A DNA stretch of 39,518 nucleotides from Saprospiraceae bacterium (GCA_020631105.1 JAHDHW010000025.1:1-39518); one strand, 5' to 3'. Counted from the first letter of the stretch, positions 22,245 through 30,745 are shown. Made by a program: numbers and translations. The notes: generated by a model from the sequence alone, not told the origin.

Positions 22245-22601
22245 TTAATGGGAGAGAGAGGATTTCATTTTACTACGATAACGAGACATCACTTTGGTAA
22301 TCATAAGCATGCGATCCATTATATCAGAAGAGACAGAAACGATATTACCTTCACTAAGAATTTCAAGCCAAAATAATGATTCATCGGATTCCTCAACGAC
22401 AATGCATAGTTTAGCGTACCTTTCTTTTAAAGATCTACCTCTACTAAATGCTCTGAAGTTTGCAGCGACGGATGTTACGGATCGAATTAATTGTTTTTTT
22501 ATTATAAATGCTTCTTCTGTTTTCGGAAGCTCTTTAGTAAACTTCAAAATATCCAGGACTAATTTTTTAGTTTCGTTCCGAAATTTAGTGTTAAAATCCA
22601 T
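22245..22601 (-). CDS. four-helix bundle protein (S23/IVP family)
   Basis: This is a small helical protein of 118 residues of the family named after 23S rRNA intervening-sequence proteins; it also resembles the Avd protein of diversity-generating retroelements. The family signature is LIRSVTSVAANFRAFSRGR (38-56), followed by YAKLCIVVEESDESLFWLEI. No enzymatic residues are known in the family, which probably forms basic, nucleic-acid-binding oligomers. No reverse transcriptase or variable repeat is nearby, and it is not inside rRNA. Its stop codon and last residues (SLSH) are encoded within the left repeat array of the cassette. Free-standing copies are frequent in Bacteroidota genomes. The role is unknown. 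Confidence 0.85.
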   Translation of the reverse strand: MDFNTKFRNETKKLVLDILKFTKELPKTEEAFIIKKQLIRSVTSVAANFRAFSRGRSLKERYAKLCIVVEESDESLFWLEILSEGNIVSVSSDIMDRMLMITKVMSRYRSKMKSSLSH

Positions 22602-22720
22602 TTTGTAAATAACTTTGTCTACTATTAAGACTCCAAAGTCGATGGAATTCCATAATTTTTTTTGATACTTTTTTAATCTAATTCTAAAATGCTCACTTAT
22701 CCTATTGTTTTATATCCCTA

Positions 22721-22776
22721 CCCACTAACCCACTAACCCACTAACCCACTAACCCACTAACCCACTAACCCACTAA
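22721..22776. repeat. seven perfect tandem CCCACTAA units
   Basis: The 8-bp unit repeats without change seven times from 22721 to 22776. It then degenerates into CTCA/CACT-type units up to the SDR start codon at 22808. The array is not CRISPR: the period is too short and there are no spacers. Its inverted counterpart is the degenerate array at 22206-22255. Confidence 0.9.
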
Positions 22777-22807
22777 CTCATTCACTCACTAACTGATCCA
22801 CTCACTG

Positions 22808-23608
22808 ATGTCTCTCCAAAATAAATCCATCCTCATCACAGGCTCTTCAATGGGTATAGGAAAAGCAATGGCTTATCAGATGTGCGAACAAGGCGCCAAA
22901 GTCATACTCAATGCTCGTAACGAACAACGACTGAATCGAACGTATGAAGAGATGAAAAGTAAAGGTTACGAAGTAACGGCAGTGGCCGGTGATGTCTCAG
23001 CGATGGAGGATTGCCAGCGAATAATAAAACATGCCATCGATCAATTTGGACAACTGGACGCAGTAGTGAATAATGCCGGAATCTCCATGGAAGGTACAGT
23101 AGAAGAATTAGATCCCGAGGTGTTTCAGAAACTAATGGACGTAAATATTTTAGGGTCAATCTATCCAACCAAAGCTGCATTGCCCTATCTCAAGAAAACG
23201 AAAGGAAGTATCATATTTATTGGAAGTGCCGCAGGTATACGAGGTATTCCTAATCACTCTGCCTATTCAGCATCCAAGATGGCGCTAACCGCTTTAGCTG
23301 AATCCATGAAAATTGAAATGAAGCAAAGTGGAGTTCATGTTGGGATCGCTTATGTCGGTTTTACGCAGAATGATCCCGAAAAAACGATCTATGATAAAGA
23401 CGGAAATATCATCCCTCAGCCTTCACGAGAGTTCATCAAAGCCGAACCTCCGGAGAAAGTAGCTCAAAGAGTTATCAATATGATCCTCAAGCGAAAATTC
23501 AAGGAAGTCTTTACACCTTTAGGAAAATTGAACGCTTTCATGAATCGATTCTTTCCATTTGTGGTAGAGCCAATTCTAAGCAGGAATTATCACAAAAATA
23601 AAGCGTAG
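22808..23608 (+). CDS. short-chain dehydrogenase/reductase (SDR)
   Basis: This is a classical SDR of 266 residues. The cofactor loop TGSSMGIG is at 11-18, NNAG at about 88-91, Asn113, Ser140, Tyr153 and Lys157 complete the catalytic set (YSASK). The Arg/Asn residues after strand 2 (NARNEQR) suggest NADPH preference. The C-terminal 40 residues (RVINMILKRKFKEVFTPLGKLNAFMNRFFP) are basic and hydrophobic, as in SDRs that sit at a membrane with lipid-like substrates. The same-strand epimerase lies 600 bases upstream beyond the four-helix cassette, so the gene may once have been the fourth member of that operon. Its start codon abuts the tandem repeat array. A possible TAnnTTTG box (TAACTTTG, 22610-22617) lies within the cassette. 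Confidence 0.9.
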   Translation: MSLQNKSILITGSSMGIGKAMAYQMCEQGAKVILNARNEQRLNRTYEEMKSKGYEVTAVAGDVSAMEDCQRIIKHAIDQFGQLDAVVNNAGISMEGTVEELDPEVFQKLMDVNILGSIYPTKAALPYLKKTKGSIIFIGSAAGIRGIPNHSAYSASKMALTALAESMKIEMKQSGVHVGIAYVGFTQNDPEKTIYDKDGNIIPQPSREFIKAEPPEKVAQRVINMILKRKFKEVFTPLGKLNAFMNRFFPFVVEPILSRNYHKNKA

Positions 23609-23694
23609 GGACTTTGTTAAATGTTTAATCTATTGGGTTGATATTCTTTTGGTGTTAAATGCATTGTTGGTTTTGTGTTTGATACGCTTATTGT

Positions 23695-23712
23695 GTATCT
23701 TTATTAAGATAC
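23695..23712. other. small hairpin in the gap after the SDR gene
   Basis: GTATCTT and AAGATAC pair perfectly around TATT. A third arm GATAC at 23681-23685 could compete for pairing. No T run follows. The 274-bp gap (23609-23882) shows no ORF or other element I can support. Confidence 0.3.
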
Positions 23713-23882
23713 TCCACCTACTAGCAGATTCAGTAGTATTCCTTACACTGTTTTGAATAATTATCTGCGACTTAATAATAAAAAGGCTACTCAATATGAC
23801 AATTGAAGATCACCTCTTCATTGTGGGTATTGCTAATTAAGTATTCTATTTCTCTAATTTAAGCTAAAACCAAATTACAGCT

Positions 23883-26800
23883 ATGAACAAATTTAAAACC
23901 CTCCGAATAAAGAGTAATCGGGTATTAATTACCCCTTTATTATTGCTTTTATTTTTTCAGATGGCTCAAGCCCAAAAAATATCAGTATCCGAAAATCTTC
24001 CTGTATTTAAATTAACCACTGCTGTTCAACCAGATTTTGTTAATCGGGAACAACTTTCCAAAACATTCAAACATTGTGAAGTTTTTGAAATCTCTTTTGA
24101 CGAACTACGCCAACAGATACTTAACGAAAAAGAGTTGGAATTACACTTGCAGTTTGGTAATCACGTAAACTGGGAGATGCAACTAATCAATGAAGATATC
24201 CGTGGGGTCAACTATAAAGAGACGATCATGAAAGATGGACGACTGCAGACCGTTAGTCCTAAGCGTTCTTCCTTCACGTATAAAGGCCATTTAAAAAATG
24301 CAGATGAAGTAAGTCATATTCGGCTGAATGTTGCAGAGCAATTTGTCAATGGCTATGTTCAACATAATGATCAGCAGATTTACATTGAACCCCTTTATTT
24401 TACGGATAGAAATGCTTCACGCAATCATTACGTAATTTATCGCCCGGAAGATGTACATAGAAGTGGTGAGCAAGGTTGTTCGATTAATCATATGGAACAA
24501 CGATATGCCCCGCCAGAAGATCGGACAGGAGGAAATAGAAATGCGAATGAAGATTGTCTGGAAGTTGATCTAGTGACCGCTTGTACCTACGACTTTGTAG
24601 AAGGCTTTGGGAGTACAAGCGAGGCTAATGACCGCATTATTGCGATCACCAATTTAGTTCAAGGGAATTACGACCTTTTCAATATTCAATATGTGATACA
24701 AGAGCAATTTGCTCCGGCTACTCTTGCTGATGACCCTTTTACGGATTCCGTAGATGCATTTGATTTGCTGGAAAGTATGAAAGATTTTGCAGGGCCTAAT
24801 TTAGTCGAACATGACCTTGGACAAATCTGGACAGGCCGAAATATTACGGGCTGTGGACTGGGTTCAAACCTGATTGGTTGTGCAATGTCAATCGGAGGGG
24901 TTTGTGGTGATTTTCGTTATAACCTTTGTGAAAACTTCTGGTCGAATAATTCTGATTGTTTACGTTCCTTGAGCGCGCATGAATTTGGACACAATTGGGG
25001 AATGGTACACGATCCGCAATCGACACCTTTTATTATGACACCATTTATTCAATGTAATGCCACGGAGTTTTCGGAGAATAGTATTAATGCAACTTTTAAT
25101 CACATTGCTACACGTACTTGTCTGGCCTCTTGCTGTGAAGAAGGTGAAGAGTGTAATCCAAGTGGTGTTGATCTTAAAGTGACAATGACCGGAAGTAATG
25201 AAGATCCTCCGCTTTGGAATTTTCATTCAGTAACCATCACCTTATTAAACGAAGGAGATGAGGATGCGACTGGAATTGTACTCTCCGCCCCTAAAGCGGA
25301 GTCGAGTGTTTATGAGGGCGGTGCGGAGTATATTGCTTCGCAAGGTTCTTTCAATACAATTAGTGATCAAACTTGGGATGTCGGAACTATTGGTGCCGGC
25401 CAAAGTGCAACGCTTACGCTTGCTTACTTTAGGATATCCGAAGTTACTTTTTTTCAGTATGCTCAGGTCCTCTCGCTCAACGAAACGGACACGGATAGCA
25501 CGCCTGGGAATGGCAATGGAACAAGCGCAAATGAAGACGACGAAGCCGTCTACCCAAGTAATGAAGTTGATCCCTGTGATCCAGATATCACTTCACCACA
25601 AATACAGAACTGCCCGACAAATATAGTAGTGGTTACCGAAGAAGCACCTGTACAGGTTTTCTGGTCTGTTCCGACAGCAACTGATGAATGTGGAGAAGCT
25701 GGTTTAACTTCAACAGCACAACCAGGATGGGTATTCGCAGAAGGAGATACCGAGGTAATTTATACAGCAACTGATTTAAGTGGAAATACTTCTACCTGTA
25801 GTTTTATTGTAACCGTTATTATTGATGATATTCCACCACCAACTACCTGTATTGGTAATGTACTTAATAATCCATCCTTCGAAGATAATCCCAATAGCAT
25901 ATTCTGGTGGGAAGAACCTAGCGGAGCAGAAATTACGAACCTGTCTTACGCAGGTAATAATGCTTTGTTGATGGGAAGTAATGTAAGTGGAGGAACCTTC
26001 CAGTCTTTACCTGCAAGTCCAGGAGAAAGCTATACTTTATCGGGCTATGCCAGACGAACTGGTGGCGGTACTTCCAATGGAAATTTTATTAGTTTAAAGT
26101 TTTTATCAAGTAGTTGGCAACCGATTGTAACCGAAGAAGCGACTATTCAGATCAGTAATGATTATGAATATTATGAAATCAATCAGGTTGCGCCGGCCAA
26201 TGCAGCATACGTTGAGGTGAAGATCTTTAAAGTCGCAGGTGATTTTGAAGTATATGCCGATGAGTTTTGTCTGACGACAAATACAAATGATCCCTGTAAT
26301 CCTGATATTACGGCACCAGTATTTACCAATTGCCCGATTACAGATGTTTTTGTCAGTACGACTAGTGCTCCAACGCCAGTATCTTTTACTACACCAATAG
26401 CAATCGATAATTGTGGGAATGTTGATTTAGATGCTAATTATCAGAGTGGTGACCTTTTCCCAGAGGGCCTTACTGTGGTGCAGTATATTGCAGTTGATGA
26501 ATCGGGGAATGAAGCTTTTTGTAGTTTTAATGTAATAGTTACCGTAGATCCGGTAGACGAAGAAGGCTGTTACTTTGAAGAAGTTTATGAAGAGGTGCCT
26601 TCAAATGTGAGCTTCCGCTCCATTAGAGCAAAAGAAGAAACGGATGGTTCTTTTGTCTTACAAACCTTTGACCAGGACGCTGCTTTTGGTTTAAGTACTT
26701 CACTTGTAAATGTTAGTGAGAATGGAACCTACGAGGACTATAACTATTTGGGAAGTCTTCCTTATCCATTAGGTGCTATAGACGATGGATACCTAAATGC

Positions 26801-29153
26801 TTCAAATAATGGGAATGGTGATTTTTCATTAGAACGGTTTCTATTTGGGGGAACCTCCCAATGGGTACAGAATTATAGCATTCCAGGGGTAAGTAATTTT
26901 ACATTCTCCTCTGCCAGCCAAGTCGATGATACTTATATTATTACCGGAATAGTGAATAAAAATAACGAACCAGATAATCAGTTCTACCCCTTTTTCTTTC
27001 AGGTTGACCTAGAAGGTAATGGGATTACTTATAGTATAGGTGGTTTACTTTCAGGCTTCGCTTCTATTTCATTTGCGAGTAAAAGTAATACCGGGTATTT
27101 TCTGAGAGCGTATTATCCAACCAGTATATCTTCCTCTGTGATGAAAACTAACTTCCAGGGGGATGTCCTATGGGAAACTAATTTTCCAAATGGCGAGGCT
27201 TCTTCATTAAGAAATGTTTCGGAAGCAATGGACGGGTCAATTTACGTTTCTATACTCGGTGGTGCTCCTACGGTTCCTTTTGCTCCATTATCGGTTGGAA
27301 ACTTTTATAAACTGAATTCAAATGGTGATCAAGAGTGGAATCGGACCATTTCTTTTCCGGAAAGTTCTATTGCCTTACCTTCGATATTAGCGGTAAATGA
27401 CGGTGCTGTTATTAGTTATGTTTTACGTGAAAATGGGGTGAGTTCCTTTAAGTACCAGAAGGTGAGTCCCGGCAATGCTATTCTTTGGGGATATACATAT
27501 GGTAATAATGATGCAAGTATTCAATTACAAACCCAAGATGGCGGACTATTATTTGCGGGAATAAAAGAAACCGGATTAGGACAAGGATCATACACTGCAG
27601 AGCCTTACTTATTAAAAACAACTTCAGAAGGGAACCTGCTACCGCCATGTGATAGTACACCAGTAGAACAAGCTGATTTGATCCTTGGAGATTTAAATGC
27701 TCCAGCTTTGATCATGGCAGGGGAAGTAATAGAATATACTTTTAGCTTAAGTAATATAGGTACAGCGGATGCAAGTAATAATTTTTCTATTAAGGCGTAC
27801 TTCTCAACCGATGCGTCCTTAAGTGCGGATGATATTTTTGATGGGATTGTACCAACCGGAAACGTAGGAGCCGGAGTTACTATTCCTAATGTGACAGGTG
27901 CTTCGACGGTTCCGAATCTTGCTCCGGGGCAATATTATCTTATACTTAAAGTAGACGCTGATGATGAAATAATGGAGTCCAATGAAGCGAATAACACAAT
28001 TGTAAGTTTGTTGACTATCGAATCAGAAGAGCCAACAGATTTTCCGGATCTTACCATTTCAGATATCATTCTACCGGAAGCTGTTTTTACTGGAGCAGCC
28101 TTCCAATATCAATACACCATTTCGAATGAAGGTACAGTTGCTTCACCAAGCACTTATATAATCAAAGTGTATCTGTCAACTGATGAAAGTGTTGATAATA
28201 ACGATATACTTTTGGAGTCTATCCTGGCTTCAACTATACAACCGGGACAGGTATTTCAATTTACTGGAACGGAACTATTGCCAAATGTCGACCTGGGAGA
28301 TTATTTTATCATTATGGTAATCGATGCTAATAATGAGGTGGTAGAATCCAACGAAAATAATAACCAGGCTGCTAGCTCCTTTAGTGTGATTGGAGATATT
28401 CCACCTGGGGAATACTGTGAAGTGACTTCTGCTTTTCCGTGGCACGAATGGATCTCTAATGTGAAGCTGAATGATTTCGAAAATCCTTCCGGCAAAAGCG
28501 TTTATAGTGATTTTACAGATTTGGGACCGGTGGTAGTGGAGCAAGGCGGAGCCTTAGCATTCGAGTTTACGGCGACTTTTAGTTATTTCACCTATAATGA
28601 ATTCTTATACTATTATATTGACTGGAATAATAATGGCGTATTTGAAGAAAGTGAAACAGGTGGGGCCTTCTTTAATCCTATACCTCCAGGAAATGGGGTA
28701 ACTATACAATCTATAGGAACGGTAACGGTTCCAACAACGACAAGTCCGGGGACTAAACGGATTCGCATTATCCTTAGCAGAGAAGCACCCGTTACTTGTG
28801 GGGAGATAGCATTTGGAGAGATTGAGGATTACGAAATCGAAGTTGTTCCTGCCGGTGGAATGCAGGCGCAGTTGAGGACTTTTGACCCCACAGAAATTAT
28901 TGTTTATCCCAACCCGGTTCATAATGAACTGACCCTGGAATTCAGGAGTGATTTGCCTGCGCAGACCGTTCAGGTACTTGACGTTTATGGCCAGGTGAAA
29001 TATACCCAGGACGTGGATCAGCGGCAAAGCGGTGACGCTTATCGGCGAATAAATATAAATACCTCTGACTGGATCAACGGAGCTTATTTTATTCAGTTGA
29101 CCGGACCTTTTAAGACCAGAACCAAGCGGGTAATGGTCCAAAGGACATACTAG
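23883..29153 (+). CDS. giant secreted reprolysin-like metalloprotease with HYR, CARDB, GEVED and T9SS domains
   Basis: This is a protein of 1756 residues. After a signal peptide (hydrophobic core about 16-30, ending QAQ) and a propeptide-like region, the catalytic domain (about 225-415) has the zinc motif HEFGHNWGMVHD with His366, Glu367, His370 and His376, as in reprolysin/M12B-type enzymes. Then follow: a DUF11/CARDB-like strand domain (about 430-555); a HYR domain (562-655, AATDECG/GNTSTCSF type); a jelly-roll carbohydrate-binding-like domain (655-800, NPSFEDN); a second HYR (802-890); a beta-propeller-like region (905-1258, no exact repeat seen); two CARDB domains (1260-1375, 1387-1500); a GEVED domain (1511-1655); and a type A T9SS sorting domain (1670-1756, VYPNPVHNELTLEF). 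It should be a surface or secreted protease. Domain borders are approximate. Confidence 0.9.
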   Translation: MNKFKTLRIKSNRVLITPLLLLLFFQMAQAQKISVSENLPVFKLTTAVQPDFVNREQLSKTFKHCEVFEISFDELRQQILNEKELELHLQFGNHVNWEMQLINEDIRGVNYKETIMKDGRLQTVSPKRSSFTYKGHLKNADEVSHIRLNVAEQFVNGYVQHNDQQIYIEPLYFTDRNASRNHYVIYRPEDVHRSGEQGCSINHMEQRYAPPEDRTGGNRNANEDCLEVDLVTACTYDFVEGFGSTSEANDRIIAITNLVQGNYDLFNIQYVIQEQFAPATLADDPFTDSVDAFDLLESMKDFAGPNLVEHDLGQIWTGRNITGCGLGSNLIGCAMSIGGVCGDFRYNLCENFWSNNSDCLRSLSAHEFGHNWGMVHDPQSTPFIMTPFIQCNATEFSENSINATFNHIATRTCLASCCEEGEECNPSGVDLKVTMTGSNEDPPLWNFHSVTITLLNEGDEDATGIVLSAPKAESSVYEGGAEYIASQGSFNTISDQTWDVGTIGAGQSATLTLAYFRISEVTFFQYAQVLSLNETDTDSTPGNGNGTSANEDDEAVYPSNEVDPCDPDITSPQIQNCPTNIVVVTEEAPVQVFWSVPTATDECGEAGLTSTAQPGWVFAEGDTEVIYTATDLSGNTSTCSFIVTVIIDDIPPPTTCIGNVLNNPSFEDNPNSIFWWEEPSGAEITNLSYAGNNALLMGSNVSGGTFQSLPASPGESYTLSGYARRTGGGTSNGNFISLKFLSSSWQPIVTEEATIQISNDYEYYEINQVAPANAAYVEVKIFKVAGDFEVYADEFCLTTNTNDPCNPDITAPVFTNCPITDVFVSTTSAPTPVSFTTPIAIDNCGNVDLDANYQSGDLFPEGLTVVQYIAVDESGNEAFCSFNVIVTVDPVDEEGCYFEEVYEEVPSNVSFRSIRAKEETDGSFVLQTFDQDAAFGLSTSLVNVSENGTYEDYNYLGSLPYPLGAIDDGYLNASNNGNGDFSLERFLFGGTSQWVQNYSIPGVSNFTFSSASQVDDTYIITGIVNKNNEPDNQFYPFFFQVDLEGNGITYSIGGLLSGFASISFASKSNTGYFLRAYYPTSISSSVMKTNFQGDVLWETNFPNGEASSLRNVSEAMDGSIYVSILGGAPTVPFAPLSVGNFYKLNSNGDQEWNRTISFPESSIALPSILAVNDGAVISYVLRENGVSSFKYQKVSPGNAILWGYTYGNNDASIQLQTQDGGLLFAGIKETGLGQGSYTAEPYLLKTTSEGNLLPPCDSTPVEQADLILGDLNAPALIMAGEVIEYTFSLSNIGTADASNNFSIKAYFSTDASLSADDIFDGIVPTGNVGAGVTIPNVTGASTVPNLAPGQYYLILKVDADDEIMESNEANNTIVSLLTIESEEPTDFPDLTISDIILPEAVFTGAAFQYQYTISNEGTVASPSTYIIKVYLSTDESVDNNDILLESILASTIQPGQVFQFTGTELLPNVDLGDYFIIMVIDANNEVVESNENNNQAASSFSVIGDIPPGEYCEVTSAFPWHEWISNVKLNDFENPSGKSVYSDFTDLGPVVVEQGGALAFEFTATFSYFTYNEFLYYYIDWNNNGVFEESETGGAFFNPIPPGNGVTIQSIGTVTVPTTTSPGTKRIRIILSREAPVTCGEIAFGEIEDYEIEVVPAGGMQAQLRTFDPTEIIVYPNPVHNELTLEFRSDLPAQTVQVLDVYGQVKYTQDVDQRQSGDAYRRININTSDWINGAYFIQLTGPFKTRTKRVMVQRTY

Positions 29154-29154
29154 T

Positions 29155-29193
29155 TTTTATTCGCTGAGGCTTGCATGCTGATCTTGCAGATCA
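29155..29193 (-). repeat. interspersed hairpin-plus-tail element, copy D (diverged)
   Basis: On the minus strand a hairpin (TGATCT at 29179-29184 with AGATCA at 29188-29193) precedes CAGCGAATAAAAA (tail near 29167 to 29155). The tail lacks the second AAT of copies A-C. It follows the stop codon of the giant protease directly. Confidence 0.35.
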
Positions 29194-29220
29194 TCCTGTA
29201 AGCTCCTCTGAATCAGGGAT

Positions 29221-29265
29221 CAGGTTCCATGTTTACGCTTTTTGTAGGCATGGAACCTGTTTTTT
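29221..29265 (+). terminator. intrinsic terminator of the giant protease gene
   Basis: CAGGTTCCATG (29221-29231) pairs perfectly over 11 bases with CATGGAACCTG (29249-29259) and is followed by TTTTTT. It lies 68 bases after the stop codon. The 17-base loop is longer than usual. Confidence 0.85.
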
Positions 29266-29353
29266 AGCCTGAACAGGCCAATTTACAAGGCAATCCCTGC
29301 TCGAATATTGGATATCTAGGGTACTAATTATGATTCGATTGCGTTTCTTTCCT

Positions 29354-29361
29354 TACCTTTG
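29354..29361 (+). promoter_or_regulatory. TAnnTTTG (-7) promoter box for the oxoamine-synthase gene
   Basis: TACCTTTG matches the consensus and predicts a start near 29367. It overlaps an in-frame ATG at 29359, which therefore cannot be the true start; the ATG at 29395 is. Confidence 0.5.
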
Positions 29362-29394
29362 TATTTCATTCAAAAATTTGAAATCTACACAACT

Positions 29395-30651
29395 ATGGAT
29401 TTATTCGATAGAATCAGAAACAACCCAGGGCCGCTAGGGCAATGGTCAGAGATCGCAGAAGGTTACTGGATCTTTCCAAAATTGAAAGGAGAATTGGCGA
29501 ATCGTATGGAATTCAACGGCAAAGAAGTGATTTGCTGGTCCGTCAATAATTACCTAGGCTTAGGTAACCATCCAGATATTCGAAAAGCAGATGCAGATGC
29601 AGCAGCTGAGTGGGGCTTAGCTTACCCGATGGGTAGCCGAATGATGTCTGGTAATACAGATTTACACGATGAGTTAGAGCAACAACTAGCAGCTTTCGAG
29701 CAAAAAGAAGCGGCAGTATTGGTCAACTTCGGTTACCAGGGGATTATGTCAGCTATCGATGCTTTACTAAGCCCTCGAGGACGTGATGTAGTAGTTTATG
29801 ATGCAGAAAGTCATGCATGTATTGTTGATGGTGTTCGAATGTATCCGGGCAAACGTTTTGCTTTTCAACATAATGACATTGACAACTTAAAAATCCAACT
29901 AGAACGCGCAACTAAGATTGTCGAAAAGACTAAAGGAGGAATCCTTGTGATCAGTGAAGGAGTGTTTGGAATGCGTGGAGATCAAGGGAAACTAAAAGAA
30001 ATAGTTGAACTCAAAAAACAATATGACTTCCGTTTATTAGTAGATGATGCACATGGCTTCGGCGTTCTTGGAGCAACAGGTGCTGGCGCCGGAGAAGAGC
30101 AGGGGGTACAAGATGAGATTGATGTTTACTTCTCTACTTTTGCCAAATCAATGGCCAGTGTCGGTGCTTTCTTAGCAGGCGACAAAGATATTATCAACTT
30201 CCTGAAATATAACATGCGCTCGCAAATCTACGCGAAGTCGCTTCCAATGCCTTTTGTACAAAGTGCATTATTACGCTTCAAGATGTTACAGGACACTAAG
30301 CATAAGGATAAGCTTTGGGAAAATGTAAATGCATTACAAAGCGGATTGAAAGCACGTGGATTTGATATAGGAAATACCAACTCTTGTGTTACTCCAGTAT
30401 ATATGCACGGCTCGGTAGAAGAAGCAATGCGAATGGTACATGACCTTCGGGAGAATCACAGAATCTTCTGTTCAATTGTGGTATATCCGGTAATCCCTAA
30501 AGGAATGATTATCCTTCGTTTGATCCCAACTGCAGTTCATACCTTAGATGACATCGAAGAATCACTCAATGCTTTCGATGCGATCAGCGGTAAATTAAAA
30601 GGCGGCGAATATCAGAAAGAAGTTGCCTGGGAAGAACTTTACCAGCGATAA
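29395..30651 (+). CDS. alpha-oxoamine synthase family PLP enzyme (SPT/KBL/AONS-like)
   Basis: This is a fold-type I PLP enzyme of 418 residues. The start at 29395 (MDLFDRIRNNPGPLGQW) is chosen because the upstream ATG at 29359 lies within the promoter box. Family marks: NYLGLGNHPDI near 55, GSRMMSGNTDLHDELE near 85, SHACIVDGVR near 145, the Asp of DDAHGFGVLG near 220, and the Schiff-base lysine Lys251 in STFAKSMASVGAF. These enzymes condense an acyl-CoA with an amino acid and release CO2 (glycine C-acetyltransferase, 8-amino-7-oxononanoate synthase, serine palmitoyltransferase). The N-terminal GPLGQ form belongs to a Bacteroidota group whose substrate I do not know; a sphingolipid-type acyl donor is possible. 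A two-domain VOC gene follows by 94 bases. Confidence 0.85.
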   Translation: MDLFDRIRNNPGPLGQWSEIAEGYWIFPKLKGELANRMEFNGKEVICWSVNNYLGLGNHPDIRKADADAAAEWGLAYPMGSRMMSGNTDLHDELEQQLAAFEQKEAAVLVNFGYQGIMSAIDALLSPRGRDVVVYDAESHACIVDGVRMYPGKRFAFQHNDIDNLKIQLERATKIVEKTKGGILVISEGVFGMRGDQGKLKEIVELKKQYDFRLLVDDAHGFGVLGATGAGAGEEQGVQDEIDVYFSTFAKSMASVGAFLAGDKDIINFLKYNMRSQIYAKSLPMPFVQSALLRFKMLQDTKHKDKLWENVNALQSGLKARGFDIGNTNSCVTPVYMHGSVEEAMRMVHDLRENHRIFCSIVVYPVIPKGMIILRLIPTAVHTLDDIEESLNAFDAISGKLKGGEYQKEVAWEELYQR

Positions 30652-30660
30652 AATATAAAA

Positions 30661-30710
30661 CTTAAGAAGGTTAAGAGAACGGTACTAAGCGCTTTCTTAA
30701 CCTTCGTAAG
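30661..30710 (+). promoter_or_regulatory. hairpin between the oxoamine-synthase and VOC genes
   Basis: GAAGGTTAAGA (30666-30676) pairs perfectly with TCTTAACCTTC (30695-30705), and CTTA/TAAG extend the base beyond a mismatch. The unit TTCTTAACCT recurs at 30711-30720. No T run follows, so it looks like an mRNA processing or stability element within an operon rather than a terminator. Confidence 0.45.
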
Positions 30711-30745
30711 TTCTTAACCTCATTAACCCTTTTAACTTTTGTTAC

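Larger units (their letters stand above)
22206..22807. mobile_element. candidate four-helix-bundle cassette bounded by inverted repeat arrays
   Basis: The cassette contains one minus-strand gene. Its left edge has two copies of AAGTGAGTTAAT (22206-22217 and 22238-22249) with GGTGGGTGAG between. Its right edge (22721-22807) has seven perfect CCCACTAA units and then degenerate CACTCACTAACT units. The two edges are inverted relative to each other: the left edge reversed reads CCCATTAACTCACTTTCTCA, against CCCACTAACTCATTCACTCA on the right. The cassette splits a same-strand run of metabolic genes. No transposase is present. Confidence 0.55.

Noticed and set aside
22245-22601. Reading the four-helix protein as the Avd partner of a diversity-generating retroelement.
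   Set aside because: No reverse transcriptase, template repeat or variable repeat is present anywhere in the window.
22294-22608. Plus-strand frame of 104 codons opposite the four-helix gene.
   Set aside because: It is the antisense shadow of the four-helix coding region, Ser/Ile-rich with no motif, whereas the minus-strand frame has the family signature.
22721-22807. Tandem CCCACTAA array considered as a CRISPR or an origin-like iteron.
   Set aside because: The period is 8 bp with no spacers, there are no cas genes, and there is no replication gene nearby; it is better explained as the edge of the four-helix cassette.
23013-23029. A 17-mer GCCAGCGAATAATAAAA inside the SDR gene identical to the interspersed element tail at 3648-3664.
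   Set aside because: It encodes ordinary SDR residues (CQRIIK) in frame and has no hairpin before it, so it is probably coincidence in AT-rich sequence.
25258-25626. Plus-strand frame of 122 codons inside the giant protease gene.
   Set aside because: It is a shadow of the CARDB/HYR-coding region in another frame, rich in Arg and Met without any domain pattern; the main frame has clear domains throughout.
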